Shown: positions 8,166 to 17,735, counted from the stretch's first letter. The stretch: 64,000 nt of DNA from Rheinheimera lutimaris (GCF_013283795.1 NZ_JABSOD010000003.1:186001-250000), one strand, 5' to 3'. Program-made: numbers and translations. The notes: generated from the letters alone by a model not told the origin.

Positions 8166-9179
8166 TCAACGCTTTAATTTGTTCAGCAGGTCAGCCCGTA
8201 ATTGGCGCGCCTGCAATTCGGTTATCGGTTTTGTTAACATGGCCTGCGCGTCGGCGGGAATATGCTGCTGCGAGACGTCATCATGCTCAAAAATGTAATG
8301 CTCGAAAATGGCTTTCCACGCCTGGCGCTGCGCTTTGGGTAAACTGCGTAAGCTCAGTACGCTCATTAATAGCGCGTTGTTCGGCCTGCCCAAATACGCC
8401 GGAGTGTCCCGCCACCAGTGGCTTATCAGCACATTAAACGGCGTGTGCGCTTTAACGTGATGCCACCACATGCTGGGAATAAACAGTACGTCGCCCGGCT
8501 CCAGCGTGGCGCTTTGTGCTGCCGCCAGTGCCTTGCTAAAACGCGGAAACTGCTGCAAGTCAGGCTGATCAAAATCGACCATACTGATGTCCTGACCGCC
8601 GGGGGCGAACTCCATTGGGCCCGGGTATAAATTGCTAATTTGCTCGGGTGGAAACAGCGTGAAAGTGCGTGAGCCTACGACATTACAGGCTAAATTGTGT
8701 GGAAAGTCATAGTGCGCAGCGATGCGCGATTGGTTGCCGATCCAGACACTGGTGAGCGGGGTAATACCTTGCAGCGCAATGCTGTTATCGTTTGCCAAAC
8801 CACTAAACCAGCGCTCAATTTCGGTAGAGCCCATATACAGCGTACTGGCATCTTCGGCAGCGAGCGCCAGTAAACGGTCGAGGAATTGATTAAAATCAAT
8901 CTTGCCAGCCTGAAAGTTAAACCCGTTGCACTGGTCATTGTAAAAAATCCGCCCGTTGTGTTCGGCAGGCAGTAAACAAGCCGTTACCGGTTCACCCTGA
9001 TAAAACTGGCGTAAATAGTCTGCTGCGGCCATGGCGCTTTGTAACCCTGCTTGCACCAGCGGCCAATGTTTGCATTGCTGCTTAAACACTAATGGAGTGG
9101 TTGCCCCGGCAATGATCTGCTGCAGGCTGGCATTGTCGCAGGCGGGCAGTGACGCAATGGGAGTAAGGGCCGCAGTCAT
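8166..9179 (-). CDS. Cupin-like (JmjC/cupin_8) oxygenase
   Basis: This 337-residue cytoplasmic protein belongs to the cupin_8/JmjC-like hydroxylase group. The iron-binding H-x-D is in AAHYDFPHN and the distal His in MWWHHVKAH; FTLFPPEQISNLYPGP between them is typical of the group. The C-terminal half carries the HWWRDTPAYLGRPNN pattern. Relatives of this fold hydroxylate protein side chains using 2-oxoglutarate. The start is the ATG at 9179, because AAGG lies eight bases upstream; an ATG at 9209 would overlap the SapC gene. It is followed closely by the halogenase gene. A substrate within this locus, perhaps the receptor or a peptide, is speculation. Confidence 0.78.
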   Translation of the reverse strand: MTAALTPIASLPACDNASLQQIIAGATTPLVFKQQCKHWPLVQAGLQSAMAAADYLRQFYQGEPVTACLLPAEHNGRIFYNDQCNGFNFQAGKIDFNQFLDRLLALAAEDASTLYMGSTEIERWFSGLANDNSIALQGITPLTSVWIGNQSRIAAHYDFPHNLACNVVGSRTFTLFPPEQISNLYPGPMEFAPGGQDISMVDFDQPDLQQFPRFSKALAAAQSATLEPGDVLFIPSMWWHHVKAHTPFNVLISHWWRDTPAYLGRPNNALLMSVLSLRSLPKAQRQAWKAIFEHYIFEHDDVSQQHIPADAQAMLTKPITELQARQLRADLLNKLKR

Positions 9180-9189
9180 ATTAGTAACC

Positions 9190-9927
9190 TTAGGCTGCAG
9201 CGCTGGCATTTAGCTGATTTTTCAGCTTCAGCAGGGTGCGCACATTGGCTTGCGAAGCAATCAGCATATAAATAGCCTGCAGGTAACCTTTAGCGTGCAG
9301 TTGGCCCAGTACGTCAGTAGGTAATGCCGCCAGCGTGTCCTCATTGATGGTGTAAAAACCAATCATCTGGTGTTTGCTGCCATCATCGAGCTGAATATCC
9401 AAGGTAAACGATTCCAGCAATTTGTGCTCCAGCAGCAAAGCGACAAAAGCGGCGTTGTCTTGCAAACCCAGATGAATGGTTTTGAGCATACTGGACACTT
9501 CATCCAAATATGGGCTGCTGCCACCTAAGGGTAAAAATAACGCTTCGCCTTGTGCTTTACTGACGCGCGGGCTGTCTAAATCAAGGTGAATGACGCTTTG
9601 CGTCTGTTCTGTACCGTCTTCACGCACCACTTGTTTGCCAATTAAAAACGGTTGGCGGCGCAGTGTTAACGGCACATAGTAGCCGCGCCAGTTGTCGTCA
9701 TGTAAAAACAGGTTTTCGTGGTGCGTAAAACCAAACACGGCGACAGAGAAAAATTGCCCGGTCGCAGCATCTTTATGAAAAAAAATGGGGTAATGCGCCT
9801 GCACACTGCGAAACTCCAGTGGAAAGGTGGGAGTAAACCAGACATTGTCACCAAATTCTGCACCGCGTGCGGTAATCACCTTTAGATCCAGATGCTCTAC
9901 GCTGTTGAGTAATACATGCTTGCTCAT
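9190..9927 (-). CDS. SapC-family protein
   Basis: This 245-residue soluble protein matches the SapC family known from Campylobacter S-layer loci and from TonB-receptor/halogenase loci of Proteobacteria. Characteristic features are the early SVEHLDLKV and FPLEFRSVQAHYPIFFHKD, the PFLIGKQ-type central motif, and the C-terminal GFYTINEDTLAALP followed by LHAKGYLQAIYMLIASQ. Biochemical function is not established. There is no signal peptide, so it acts in the cytoplasm. It lies between the first halogenase gene and the cupin-like gene, and the arrangement is a recurrent one, so a shared pathway with those oxidative enzymes is likely. Confidence 0.82.
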   Translation of the reverse strand: MSKHVLLNSVEHLDLKVITARGAEFGDNVWFTPTFPLEFRSVQAHYPIFFHKDAATGQFFSVAVFGFTHHENLFLHDDNWRGYYVPLTLRRQPFLIGKQVVREDGTEQTQSVIHLDLDSPRVSKAQGEALFLPLGGSSPYLDEVSSMLKTIHLGLQDNAAFVALLLEHKLLESFTLDIQLDDGSKHQMIGFYTINEDTLAALPTDVLGQLHAKGYLQAIYMLIASQANVRTLLKLKNQLNASAAA

Positions 9928-9967
9928 CGTTTATCCTGTTGATATCGGTTATCTATTATTATTCTGG

Positions 9968-11533
9968 TTAAATGGGTGGTAGGCCATATTGACGTATTTT
10001 GTCCAACAATTGCCGGTTACCTGGCAGTGCCGCTGCCAATTGCTGTATACGTTTAGCGTTCTCTTCAAATAAGCCATGGGCTTTTTTCTGTAATGTGGGT
10101 TTTAACTCAGGGTAACCCCGGGTTTCAAAGCCCATACCGTAAAGTATGTATTGATAACTGGCCGCAGGAAATAATACATCACTGTGAGTAACATCATGGG
10201 CAGACGGTACTTTGTGCTGCCATAACTGCAACAGGTTCTGCAGTGCAGACGGAATACCGGAAGACTCACGGTGATCATGCCAGTAGTCGTGGTCACTGCG
10301 CTTACTCAAGACATAATGCAGCTTTAAAAACTCAATTATCTGTTGCCAATGCTGGCTAAATGCCTGATTCATTCGCGCTGCGCTTATTGACACTAAAGAG
10401 GCTGGCAAGGGCAGCTGGGCGGAGACGTATTTTGCGCTCCACTCTACCAGTGTCAGCGCTGACGCTTCCAATGGTTCGATAAACCCGGCGGCCATGCCAA
10501 TGGCAACACAGTTATTCTGCCAGCAGCGCGCATAATGCCCCGGCGTAAAGCTGAGTTTTCGTAAAGTGAGTTGGTCAGTGTCCAGAATGCCTGATTGCTG
10601 CAGATAGCGACGCAACTGCTGCTCAGCTTGCTTATCATCACAATGCGCTGATGAGTATACCTGGCCAACACCGCGACGGGACTGTAAGCCGATATCCCAA
10701 ATCCAGCCAACCGGCTGTGCGCTGGACTGAGTGCAAGAGGCAATAGCCTCATCGGGCTGTTGGTAAGGCACCTGCACAGCAATCGCAGAGTCGTTAAACA
10801 GCACCTGCTTTTGTGGCACAAAAGGCACAGCTAAATGACGACCCAGCAGTAAAGATGCCGTACCACTGCAATCGATAAACAGGTCGGCCGTTATTGCTGC
10901 ACCATCTTTGGTAATGATGGCAGCAATGTCACCCTGCACGGTGTTAGTAATGTCTGCAATGTGCGCGCGAACATAGTTAACCCCCAAAACCCGGGTGGCA
11001 TGTTGTTGTAACAAGCTGCTGAACTTACCGGCATCCAGGTGGTACCCATAATTATTGATAAAGCTGTATTCAGCCGTGGAGATTTGTTTAGGTGCCAGAC
11101 CTGCCAGACTCAGGCGGGCCTGCGCGTTAACAGCATCGGCAAAGCTGACCTGCTGTTTAAATGGCAGCCAATAGGGGCAAATATTAAAATCCGGCATCCC
11201 CGCCGGCAGGCTAAACGGGTGAATGTAACTGTCACCGCTGTTATTGCGCCAATTGTTAAATTGTGAGCCCTGCTTGAAGCTGGCATCACACTGAGTAATA
11301 AATTCAGCTTCGCTGATCCCGATACGTTGCAAGGTATTTCGCATTGATGGCCAAGTACCTTCTCCTACACCAATGGTGGCAACGTCAGGGGATTCGACCA
11401 GCGTAATGTGCAGTGCGCCAGTGTTAAGCAATTGCCCATTGTCAGTATTGTGGTCAGCCGCCAGTATTGCCGCAGTTAACCAGCCTGCAGTGCCACCACC
11501 GACAATCACAATATGTTTAATTACTGTATCCAT
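9968..11533 (-). CDS. Tryptophan-halogenase-like flavoprotein with altered motifs
   Basis: This 521-residue homologue of flavin-dependent halogenases keeps the FAD motif GGGTAGW (residues 12-18), GVGEGTWPS, and the Lys in ASFKQGSQFNNW. It departs from the family elsewhere: WxWxIP reads WIWDIG, and the pair that is Glu-Ser in halogenases is Glu-Ala in FIEPLEASALTL. It may therefore not halogenate, or may use a different substrate; this is inference from motifs. A terminator at 11633-11659 separates it from the TonB receptor, so it probably has its own promoter in 11534-11632. It is followed 40 bases later by SapC. Confidence 0.78.
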   Translation of the reverse strand: MDTVIKHIVIVGGGTAGWLTAAILAADHNTDNGQLLNTGALHITLVESPDVATIGVGEGTWPSMRNTLQRIGISEAEFITQCDASFKQGSQFNNWRNNSGDSYIHPFSLPAGMPDFNICPYWLPFKQQVSFADAVNAQARLSLAGLAPKQISTAEYSFINNYGYHLDAGKFSSLLQQHATRVLGVNYVRAHIADITNTVQGDIAAIITKDGAAITADLFIDCSGTASLLLGRHLAVPFVPQKQVLFNDSAIAVQVPYQQPDEAIASCTQSSAQPVGWIWDIGLQSRRGVGQVYSSAHCDDKQAEQQLRRYLQQSGILDTDQLTLRKLSFTPGHYARCWQNNCVAIGMAAGFIEPLEASALTLVEWSAKYVSAQLPLPASLVSISAARMNQAFSQHWQQIIEFLKLHYVLSKRSDHDYWHDHRESSGIPSALQNLLQLWQHKVPSAHDVTHSDVLFPAASYQYILYGMGFETRGYPELKPTLQKKAHGLFEENAKRIQQLAAALPGNRQLLDKIRQYGLPPI

Positions 11534-11632
11534 CTGACAATCTACCGCTATAAAGACCCAAAGGCAGGTCTGGCTGCTTTGCAGAACATATCTAAGATAA
11601 CGTATCTGTTTGCAGCATTGAAGTTATCGGCA

Positions 11633-11659
11633 AATAAAAGGCCATATTGCTATGGCCTT
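11633..11659 (-). terminator. Rho-independent terminator after the TonB receptor gene
   Basis: Read on the minus strand, a nine-base stem (AAGGCCATA/TATGGCCTT) with a GCAA loop is followed by TTTATTTG. It lies 19 bases after the receptor stop codon. Confidence 0.75.
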
Positions 11660-11678
11660 GTTAGGTATTGCTTGGGTA

Positions 11679-14648
11679 TTAAAAGGTGTAACGCGCACCA
11701 ATACTGTAACGTGGACCGGCTTCAACCAGGCTTAACACCTGATCTTTCGCGCGACCATGTACACGTTTGTACTCATCGGTGATATTTAACGCTTCAACAT
11801 ACAGACTTAACCCCTCAACCATTGGCAGGTCATAACTGGCTGACACGTCAATTTGTGAATAAGCCTCAGTGTATTGTGGGTTTGCGCCGGTTTCCTGGCC
11901 ACGAGAACTTAAGAACTCGTCACGCCAGTTGTAAGCGATACGGGCCTGGAAGCCGTCTTTTTCATAGAACAGCACAGCGTTAGCCGTGTCGCTGATACCC
12001 AAAATGGCGGGTTGGTCAGCTAAGATGAAGTTGTTGTATTCATTTTCGCTGTTCACCAAAGTGTAGTTGGCTAACACACCCACGCCCGACTCACCAAACA
12101 CATGCTGTATGGCAAATTCCCAGCCATCGATAACTTCAGACGCGTTGCTGTTCGACGGCGTGTTGATTTTGAACACTAAGTCGTTATCTTCACCGGCTAC
12201 GCCGCTAATCACTCCATTGGCAACATCTACGCCCGGGGCGTTAGGGTAGTTAGCAAAAATGTAGTTGCGAATGGCTAATGCATCTGAGCCGACCGCAGCA
12301 ATGGCCTCTGCGTATTTTTCACCATCAACCGGGTTAGGAATGTTATAGATTGTCGATTCAACCACGGTATTGCTGATGAAGTTCGATGTATCTTTACGGA
12401 AGTAACCTATAGAGGCGTAGCTTGAAGGTGCATAGTACCATTCTGCGGAGAAATCGATGTTTTTCGACTCCAACGGCAGCAAGCCTGGGTTGCCTGACGA
12501 ACCACCGCCACCACCACGGTTTGCCAACGTATTCACCACGGTACCACCCTGAATAGACACATAGTCAGGTCGGCCAATGGTTTCACTGTACGCCGCGCGC
12601 AGCATAACATCGTTTATGACTTCGATATTAAAGTTGATGCTTGGCAAAAAGTAGTCGTAGTCGCCTTTTTGCGTCTGGAAATTACGTAATCCGGTAGCCT
12701 GCAGTTCAATTTCTGTTTCAGCAATCCAGTTGGCACCATCATAGCTTGCTACAGCAGATGTTGAGGTGACATCGGTTTTTTCATAACGCATACCAACATG
12801 GACGTCGTATTGGCGACCGTTAAAGTCTGACTCATAGTTGTATTGAATAAACGCCGATTGCGATTTTTCTTCGGTGTAACGATCGACATCACTGGCGTAA
12901 TCGGTGGATGGGCAAAAATCGGTACCACAATCACCGGCACCGACATAACCGGCTGGGGTGTATAGCGTTTCAGCACGGTCGCGCAGTTTAGCGAAGTCCC
13001 ACATAAAGATGCGGTCAAGCACTTCAAACGTTTGGCCCGGTGCTAACGAGAAGTCACCTTTATTCGCTGTGAATTTGTCGTGAATGGTATCTGCCGGGAA
13101 GAATGACTCATCAAAGTCGCCTGCCTGACCAACACCGCCCCAATCGTTACGCTGTACGTTTACTGATTTAGAGTGGTTATCGACGTTGTTTAACGCAATA
13201 CCAAAGTCGATACTACCCTTTTCCTCAAACACATATTCGCCGGTTAACTGATACTGATCAATATCAGACTTATTGGTTGCGTTACCAAACACGCTGCCGG
13301 TAACAACCATATCGGATGGCTGCACGCTGTTGCCGCCACCTACTGCCAGCAAAGGTAAATCTCTGCTGAAGTCGGTTGCCGCACTGGTACGGATAAACGC
13401 AGCGGTACTTAAGCTGTTATTTGAACCAAATTCATGGTTAGGTTTGTATTCAGCACTGGATTGATGCGCGTCAAAAGTAAGCTTAAGAGCGCTGCTGGCT
13501 TGCCATTCGATATTGAAACCCAGCGAGCCGCTTTCATTGCGCACACCGTAGTCGCCTGCAGCCATTGAAAGATCGGCTGGGGTGTCATACGTTTCTGAGT
13601 AAATAAGTGGTGATGATACCGGGCCATCTGTCCAGACGTTTTGCGACGGCGCAAAGGTAAACCAGGCCGACACATCGTTGTATTGCGTGTCGATATCGTT
13701 GCGCATGTAGGTGTAATCCAGCGTGGCTTTTACCGCGTCGGTTGGTGCATATTGCAGCACTAACTGACCATTGGTGCGGGTGCGTTGCTGTTCTTCAAAT
13801 TTGTATATAGTGGTTTGTGGCACCGAGTAAACGTCATCCGGACCTGGCCGGTTCACTTGGTTATCCTGCGGCACACCACCCCAGTCACCGGTACCACCGG
13901 CGAAATCGTTATCGGTAGTGCCCGGGAAGCTACGCCAGCCCGTACCGACGTTTGCTTGTTGGTTGCCACTGTCACGTTCCTGATAACTGGCAGATACCAG
14001 TACACCGAATTTGTTGTCATCAAAGGTTGTGGAGTAAATACCCGATAGCTCAGGCGTTACAGATGAGCCTTCCTCAGTAGATGAATCGTTGACGGCCGCT
14101 ACGTTGATAATGGCTTTAGTGCTGCCATAAGCCAGTGGACGAAGCGTTTGTATGTTAATGGTAGAGCCGATGCCACCCGTTGGGTCAGATGCAAAACTGG
14201 TTTTATGTACTTCAACGCCGCTGATCAAATCTGAAGCGATATTGGCAAAGTCGAAAGAACGCGAACCGGTGGTCACCGGCATCTGGCGGCCATTTAGTGT
14301 AACCAGGTTATAGTCGGCGCCGAAACCACGCACCGATACCTTGCTGCCTTCACCATTGACGCGGTCAATCGATACGCCGCTTATACGTTGTAGTGATTCT
14401 GCCAGGTTGGTGTCGGGGAATTTACCTATGTCTTCGGCTGAAATAGCGTCGACTATGCCGGTAGAACCGCGTTTAACATCCATAGATTTTGTTAAGCTGC
14501 CCCGAATACCGGTTACGGCAATAATTTCGATTTCAGAGGGGGATGAAGCAGGAGCTTCCTGAGCCAGCACAGGCATAGATGCGCCCATGCCAAGAATTAA
14601 AGATAAACTGGTAGCCAGTCTGGTCTTTCTAAAGGTGTGCAATTTCAT
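11679..14648 (-). CDS. TonB-dependent receptor, Xanthomonas/Caulobacter (carbohydrate) type
   Basis: This 989-residue outer-membrane transporter has a signal peptide (residues 1-29, ending MPVLAQ), then a plug domain with IEIIAVTGIRGSL (TonB box region), DIGKFPDTNLAESLQRISGV and VSVRGFGADYNLVTLNGRQM, and a beta-barrel ending in the aromatic GARYTF. The plug signatures are those of the large receptor subfamily common in polysaccharide utilisation loci. AGGGAACTAAC precedes the ATG. It is divergent from the GH3 glucosidase across a region with two LacI-type operators, which suggests induction by a beta-glucan product and uptake of beta-gluco-oligosaccharides. The ligand is inferred from context. 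Confidence 0.92.
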   Translation of the reverse strand: MKLHTFRKTRLATSLSLILGMGASMPVLAQEAPASSPSEIEIIAVTGIRGSLTKSMDVKRGSTGIVDAISAEDIGKFPDTNLAESLQRISGVSIDRVNGEGSKVSVRGFGADYNLVTLNGRQMPVTTGSRSFDFANIASDLISGVEVHKTSFASDPTGGIGSTINIQTLRPLAYGSTKAIINVAAVNDSSTEEGSSVTPELSGIYSTTFDDNKFGVLVSASYQERDSGNQQANVGTGWRSFPGTTDNDFAGGTGDWGGVPQDNQVNRPGPDDVYSVPQTTIYKFEEQQRTRTNGQLVLQYAPTDAVKATLDYTYMRNDIDTQYNDVSAWFTFAPSQNVWTDGPVSSPLIYSETYDTPADLSMAAGDYGVRNESGSLGFNIEWQASSALKLTFDAHQSSAEYKPNHEFGSNNSLSTAAFIRTSAATDFSRDLPLLAVGGGNSVQPSDMVVTGSVFGNATNKSDIDQYQLTGEYVFEEKGSIDFGIALNNVDNHSKSVNVQRNDWGGVGQAGDFDESFFPADTIHDKFTANKGDFSLAPGQTFEVLDRIFMWDFAKLRDRAETLYTPAGYVGAGDCGTDFCPSTDYASDVDRYTEEKSQSAFIQYNYESDFNGRQYDVHVGMRYEKTDVTSTSAVASYDGANWIAETEIELQATGLRNFQTQKGDYDYFLPSINFNIEVINDVMLRAAYSETIGRPDYVSIQGGTVVNTLANRGGGGGSSGNPGLLPLESKNIDFSAEWYYAPSSYASIGYFRKDTSNFISNTVVESTIYNIPNPVDGEKYAEAIAAVGSDALAIRNYIFANYPNAPGVDVANGVISGVAGEDNDLVFKINTPSNSNASEVIDGWEFAIQHVFGESGVGVLANYTLVNSENEYNNFILADQPAILGISDTANAVLFYEKDGFQARIAYNWRDEFLSSRGQETGANPQYTEAYSQIDVSASYDLPMVEGLSLYVEALNITDEYKRVHGRAKDQVLSLVEAGPRYSIGARYTF

Positions 14649-14731
14649 GTTAGTTCCCTGTCGACAATGTTTGATTCTTGTTTTTAATGAGTAAACGCCG
14701 AACAGGTCGCCAAAAAACAGGATGACGCATC

Positions 14732-14745
14732 TGTAAGCGCTTTCA
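14732..14745. promoter_or_regulatory. LacI-type operator (receptor-proximal)
   Basis: TGTAAGCGCTTTCA is a 14-base near-palindrome with central GCGC, 84 bases upstream of the TonB receptor start. It matches the sites at 5849-5862 and 14942-14955. Confidence 0.75.
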
Positions 14746-14941
14746 TAAACTTAGGTGATTTTTTTTCAACCGTCAATACAAAAAAATTAATCTTTAATGG
14801 CAAATATAATAATTTGTTTATTATCATGTGTTTATTTTCGTCTTTTTGTGTTTCTTTAATTTTTTAGTCTGATTTTTGCGCAGCATTTCGCAAAAAGCTT
14901 AAAAAATAACAGTTGGCAATCCCGACGATATGCGATAAAAA

Positions 14942-14955
14942 TGTAAACGCTTACA
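14942..14955. promoter_or_regulatory. LacI-type operator (GH3-side)
   Basis: TGTAAACGCTTACA is a 14-base palindrome apart from its two central-flanking bases. It lies 210 bases from the receptor-proximal site (14732 to 14942), about 20 helical turns, so repression by looping is conceivable. Confidence 0.75.
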
Positions 14956-15166
14956 TTGTCGGTTTGCCGCTAATAAGCGAAAATTATAATAACAGAGCAG
15001 ATCTCAGATTTGCCGTCATGCATGACATGACATCCGGACGCGGGGACATTCAACTGGCGACAGAGCAGCGCTTTATCGTTCTGTATTGACCATTTCTAAA
15101 TATATTCCCCTCTATAGAAACGCTTTGCCAACTTATATTTAGCAAGGCCAGTATAGGATTTTGACT

Positions 15167-17704
15167 ATGTATCATCTCACAAAACAGGCTTTGCTGTTGT
15201 CAACTATTGCGCTCGCTGTGGCAGGTTGTAATAACGATCCGGCAGCCACAAATACGGCCTCGTCTGCTAAAGCGGAGTTGCAGCATAATATTGAGTACTG
15301 GCCGGCTGTAAGTAGCCCGGTTAAAAAAGACCCGACATTGGAGCTGCAAATTCAGCAAATTTTAGCGGCCATGACACCAGAGCAAAAAGTGGCTCAATTG
15401 ATTCAACCGGATATACGCTGGGTTAGCCTGGAGGATATGCGTCAATACGGCTTTGGTTCCGTCCTTAACGGAGGAGGTGCTTATCCCAACGACAATAAAA
15501 AATCCACTGCGGCAGATTGGTCAGCTTTAGCCGATGCCTATTATCATGCATCCGTTGACGACAGTATTGATGGTAGTGCTATCCCGTCTATGTGGGGCAC
15601 AGATGCAGTACATGGTCATAATAATTTATATGGCGCGACGGTATTTCCACACAACATTGGCCTTGGTGCTTCGAATAACCCGCAACTGGTTGAGGACATC
15701 GGTAAGGTAACCGCCGAAACAGTGATGGCTACCGGCATTAACTGGATTTTTGCTCCTACTGTAGCGGTTGCCAGAGATGACCGCTGGGGGCGCACTTATG
15801 AGGCGTATGCAGAAGATCCGGCTATTGTTAAATCGCTGGGTGCAGCTCTGGTGAGAGGTATTCAAGGGGCTCCTGGCGCCGAATTTATGCAGCGTGGTCG
15901 TGTTATCGCTACGGCAAAACACTATTTGGGTGATGGCGGCACACTGAGCGGCAAAGACCAGGGAAATAATCTCGACAACGAAGCTGATTTGGTGCGCGTG
16001 CACGCTCAGGGGTATATCACCGCGATAGAAGCGGGTGTACAAACCATTATGGCGTCTTTCAACACGTGGCATGGCGAGAAAATGCATGGCAATCATTATT
16101 TACTCACTGAAGTGCTGAAACAGCGTATGGGATTTGATGGTGTGGTAGTTGGCGATTGGAATGGTCATGGCCAAATTCCGGGCTGCAGCAACACTGATTG
16201 CGCTGCTGCAGTGAATGCCGGTGTGGACATTTTGATGGTGCCTGAGGATTGGAAGGCGCTCTATTACAATACTCTGGAGCAGGCAAAGTCTGGTGTTATT
16301 CCTTCCGATAGATTAAATGATGCCGTAACGCGGATTTTGCGCGTTAAATTGCGTGCAGGGTTGTTTGAGCGCGGCGCGCCGTCAACACATGCACCGCAGC
16401 AACAAATAACAGCTGTACCGGCACATCAGGCGCTGGCAGCTCAAGCTGTACGCGAATCGTTAGTATTATTGAAGAACAATAACAATATTTTGCCATTATC
16501 CGCAAAACAGCGAATTTTAATCGCGGGTGACGGTGCGGACAACATGAGTAAACAAACCGGCGGTTGGACCATCAGCTGGCAAGGTACCGGCAACCTGAAT
16601 GCCGACTTTCCGAATGGTCAGACAATCTATCAAGGTATTGCTGATCAAGTTACTGTAGCTGGTGGCGTGGCAGAGTTAAGTGTTGATGGCAGCTATCAAC
16701 AAAAGCCCGATGTAGCGATAGTGGTAATTGGTGAAAACCCGTACGCCGAATTTGATGGTGATGTTCCGACGCTAGACTATCAATCCGGTACAGACAGTGA
16801 CTTACAGCTTCTTAAAAAGTTAAAAGCAGACGGCATTAAGGTTGTTACGGTATTCTTATCCGGGCGGCCATTGTGGGTCAACCCTGAGCTGAATCAATCA
16901 GATGCGTTTGTTGCGGCGTGGTTGCCGGGTACCGCAGGTCAGGCTGTAGCTGATGTGTTACTACGCGACGGCAACGACGAAGTCCGCTATGACTTTAGCG
17001 GTAAATTGTCGTTTTCCTGGCCCAAAGATGCAAACAGCCAACCATTAAATGTAGGTGACAAAGCCTATGATCCACTGTTTGCTTTTGGTTATGGTTTAAC
17101 TTACGCCGATTCCGTGATGCTGCCAAACGACCTTTCTGAGCAAACTGACATTGTAGTGGTTACCGAAGCCGGTACACTGAATTTATTTGAACGCCGTCCG
17201 GCAGAAGGTTTTAGCCTGCAACTTAAAGATGCCAGCGGTGCGGCATTGGTTAGTGGTAATAAAAGCCAAAGCCCGGATGGCAGCCTGACCTTTGCTGCGG
17301 TGAATTGGCAAAAGCAGGAAGATGCAATATTACTTAACTGGCAAACGTCTTCATCAGCTACGCTTGGTTTGCATACTGATAAACCTCTGGATGCCTCAGG
17401 GTACAACCAACTCGTGCTGGATATGAAATGGTCTGCAGCGCCTGAAGCACCGGTAATGCTGGGTATGTCATGTGGTTCAGGTTGCGGTGCTGAAGTCGAT
17501 TTATCCGGTTTATTGAAAGATAAAGCGCTTAACCAATGGCGTTTGGTGTCGATTGACTTAAGCTGTTTTGCCGGCAAAGGCGCAGCACTGAATCATTTGC
17601 AACAACCGTTTCTGATAAGCAGCAAAGCACCGTTTCAGTTAACGTTGGCAAATATCAGATTGACGTCAGGCAACATTCGCTCAGATATCGGTTGTGCACA
17701 ATAG
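15167..17704 (+). CDS. GH3 beta-glucosidase / exo-beta-glucanase lipoprotein (ExoP-like)
   Basis: This 845-residue exported enzyme has a lipoprotein signal (lipobox VAGC, Cys at about residue 21), so it probably sits on the outer membrane or in the periplasm. The GH3 N-domain includes MTPEQKVAQLIQPD and WGTDAVHGHNN; the nucleophile is D330 in VVVGDWNGHG. The second domain begins at ESLVLLKNNNNILPL. The last ~180 residues form a galactose-binding-like module as in marine ExoP enzymes, which release glucose from beta-1,3/1,4-glucans. The ATG at 15167 is preferred over TTG at 15161 because AGGA then lies at correct spacing. It is followed by the GluP-type transporter gene and is divergent from the TonB receptor gene. 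Confidence 0.92.
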   Translation: MYHLTKQALLLSTIALAVAGCNNDPAATNTASSAKAELQHNIEYWPAVSSPVKKDPTLELQIQQILAAMTPEQKVAQLIQPDIRWVSLEDMRQYGFGSVLNGGGAYPNDNKKSTAADWSALADAYYHASVDDSIDGSAIPSMWGTDAVHGHNNLYGATVFPHNIGLGASNNPQLVEDIGKVTAETVMATGINWIFAPTVAVARDDRWGRTYEAYAEDPAIVKSLGAALVRGIQGAPGAEFMQRGRVIATAKHYLGDGGTLSGKDQGNNLDNEADLVRVHAQGYITAIEAGVQTIMASFNTWHGEKMHGNHYLLTEVLKQRMGFDGVVVGDWNGHGQIPGCSNTDCAAAVNAGVDILMVPEDWKALYYNTLEQAKSGVIPSDRLNDAVTRILRVKLRAGLFERGAPSTHAPQQQITAVPAHQALAAQAVRESLVLLKNNNNILPLSAKQRILIAGDGADNMSKQTGGWTISWQGTGNLNADFPNGQTIYQGIADQVTVAGGVAELSVDGSYQQKPDVAIVVIGENPYAEFDGDVPTLDYQSGTDSDLQLLKKLKADGIKVVTVFLSGRPLWVNPELNQSDAFVAAWLPGTAGQAVADVLLRDGNDEVRYDFSGKLSFSWPKDANSQPLNVGDKAYDPLFAFGYGLTYADSVMLPNDLSEQTDIVVVTEAGTLNLFERRPAEGFSLQLKDASGAALVSGNKSQSPDGSLTFAAVNWQKQEDAILLNWQTSSSATLGLHTDKPLDASGYNQLVLDMKWSAAPEAPVMLGMSCGSGCGAEVDLSGLLKDKALNQWRLVSIDLSCFAGKGAALNHLQQPFLISSKAPFQLTLANIRLTSGNIRSDIGCAQ

Positions 17705-17719
17705 TAATTAAACAATAAT

Positions 17720-17735
17720 GGCAGCATTTGCTGCC
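17720..17735 (+). other. Small intercistronic hairpin between GH3 and transporter genes
   Basis: GGCAGCATTTGCTGCC can form a six-base-pair stem and is followed by only TTTA. It could trim or attenuate the mRNA between the two genes; it is weak as a terminator. Confidence 0.4.

Larger units (their letters stand above)
14649..15166. promoter_or_regulatory. Divergent regulatory region between TonB receptor and GH3 genes
   Basis: This 518-base region holds no gene I can support. It is AT-rich in the middle (about 14750-14940). It contains the two LacI-type operators listed separately and the ribosome site of GH3 (AGGA at 15155-15158). A CATGCATGACATGACAT stretch at about 15018-15034 is repetitive, but I cannot assign it a role. 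Confidence 0.6.

Noticed and set aside
15018-15034. CATGCATGACATGACAT as a regulatory repeat
   Set aside because: It is short, imperfect and not found elsewhere in the window.
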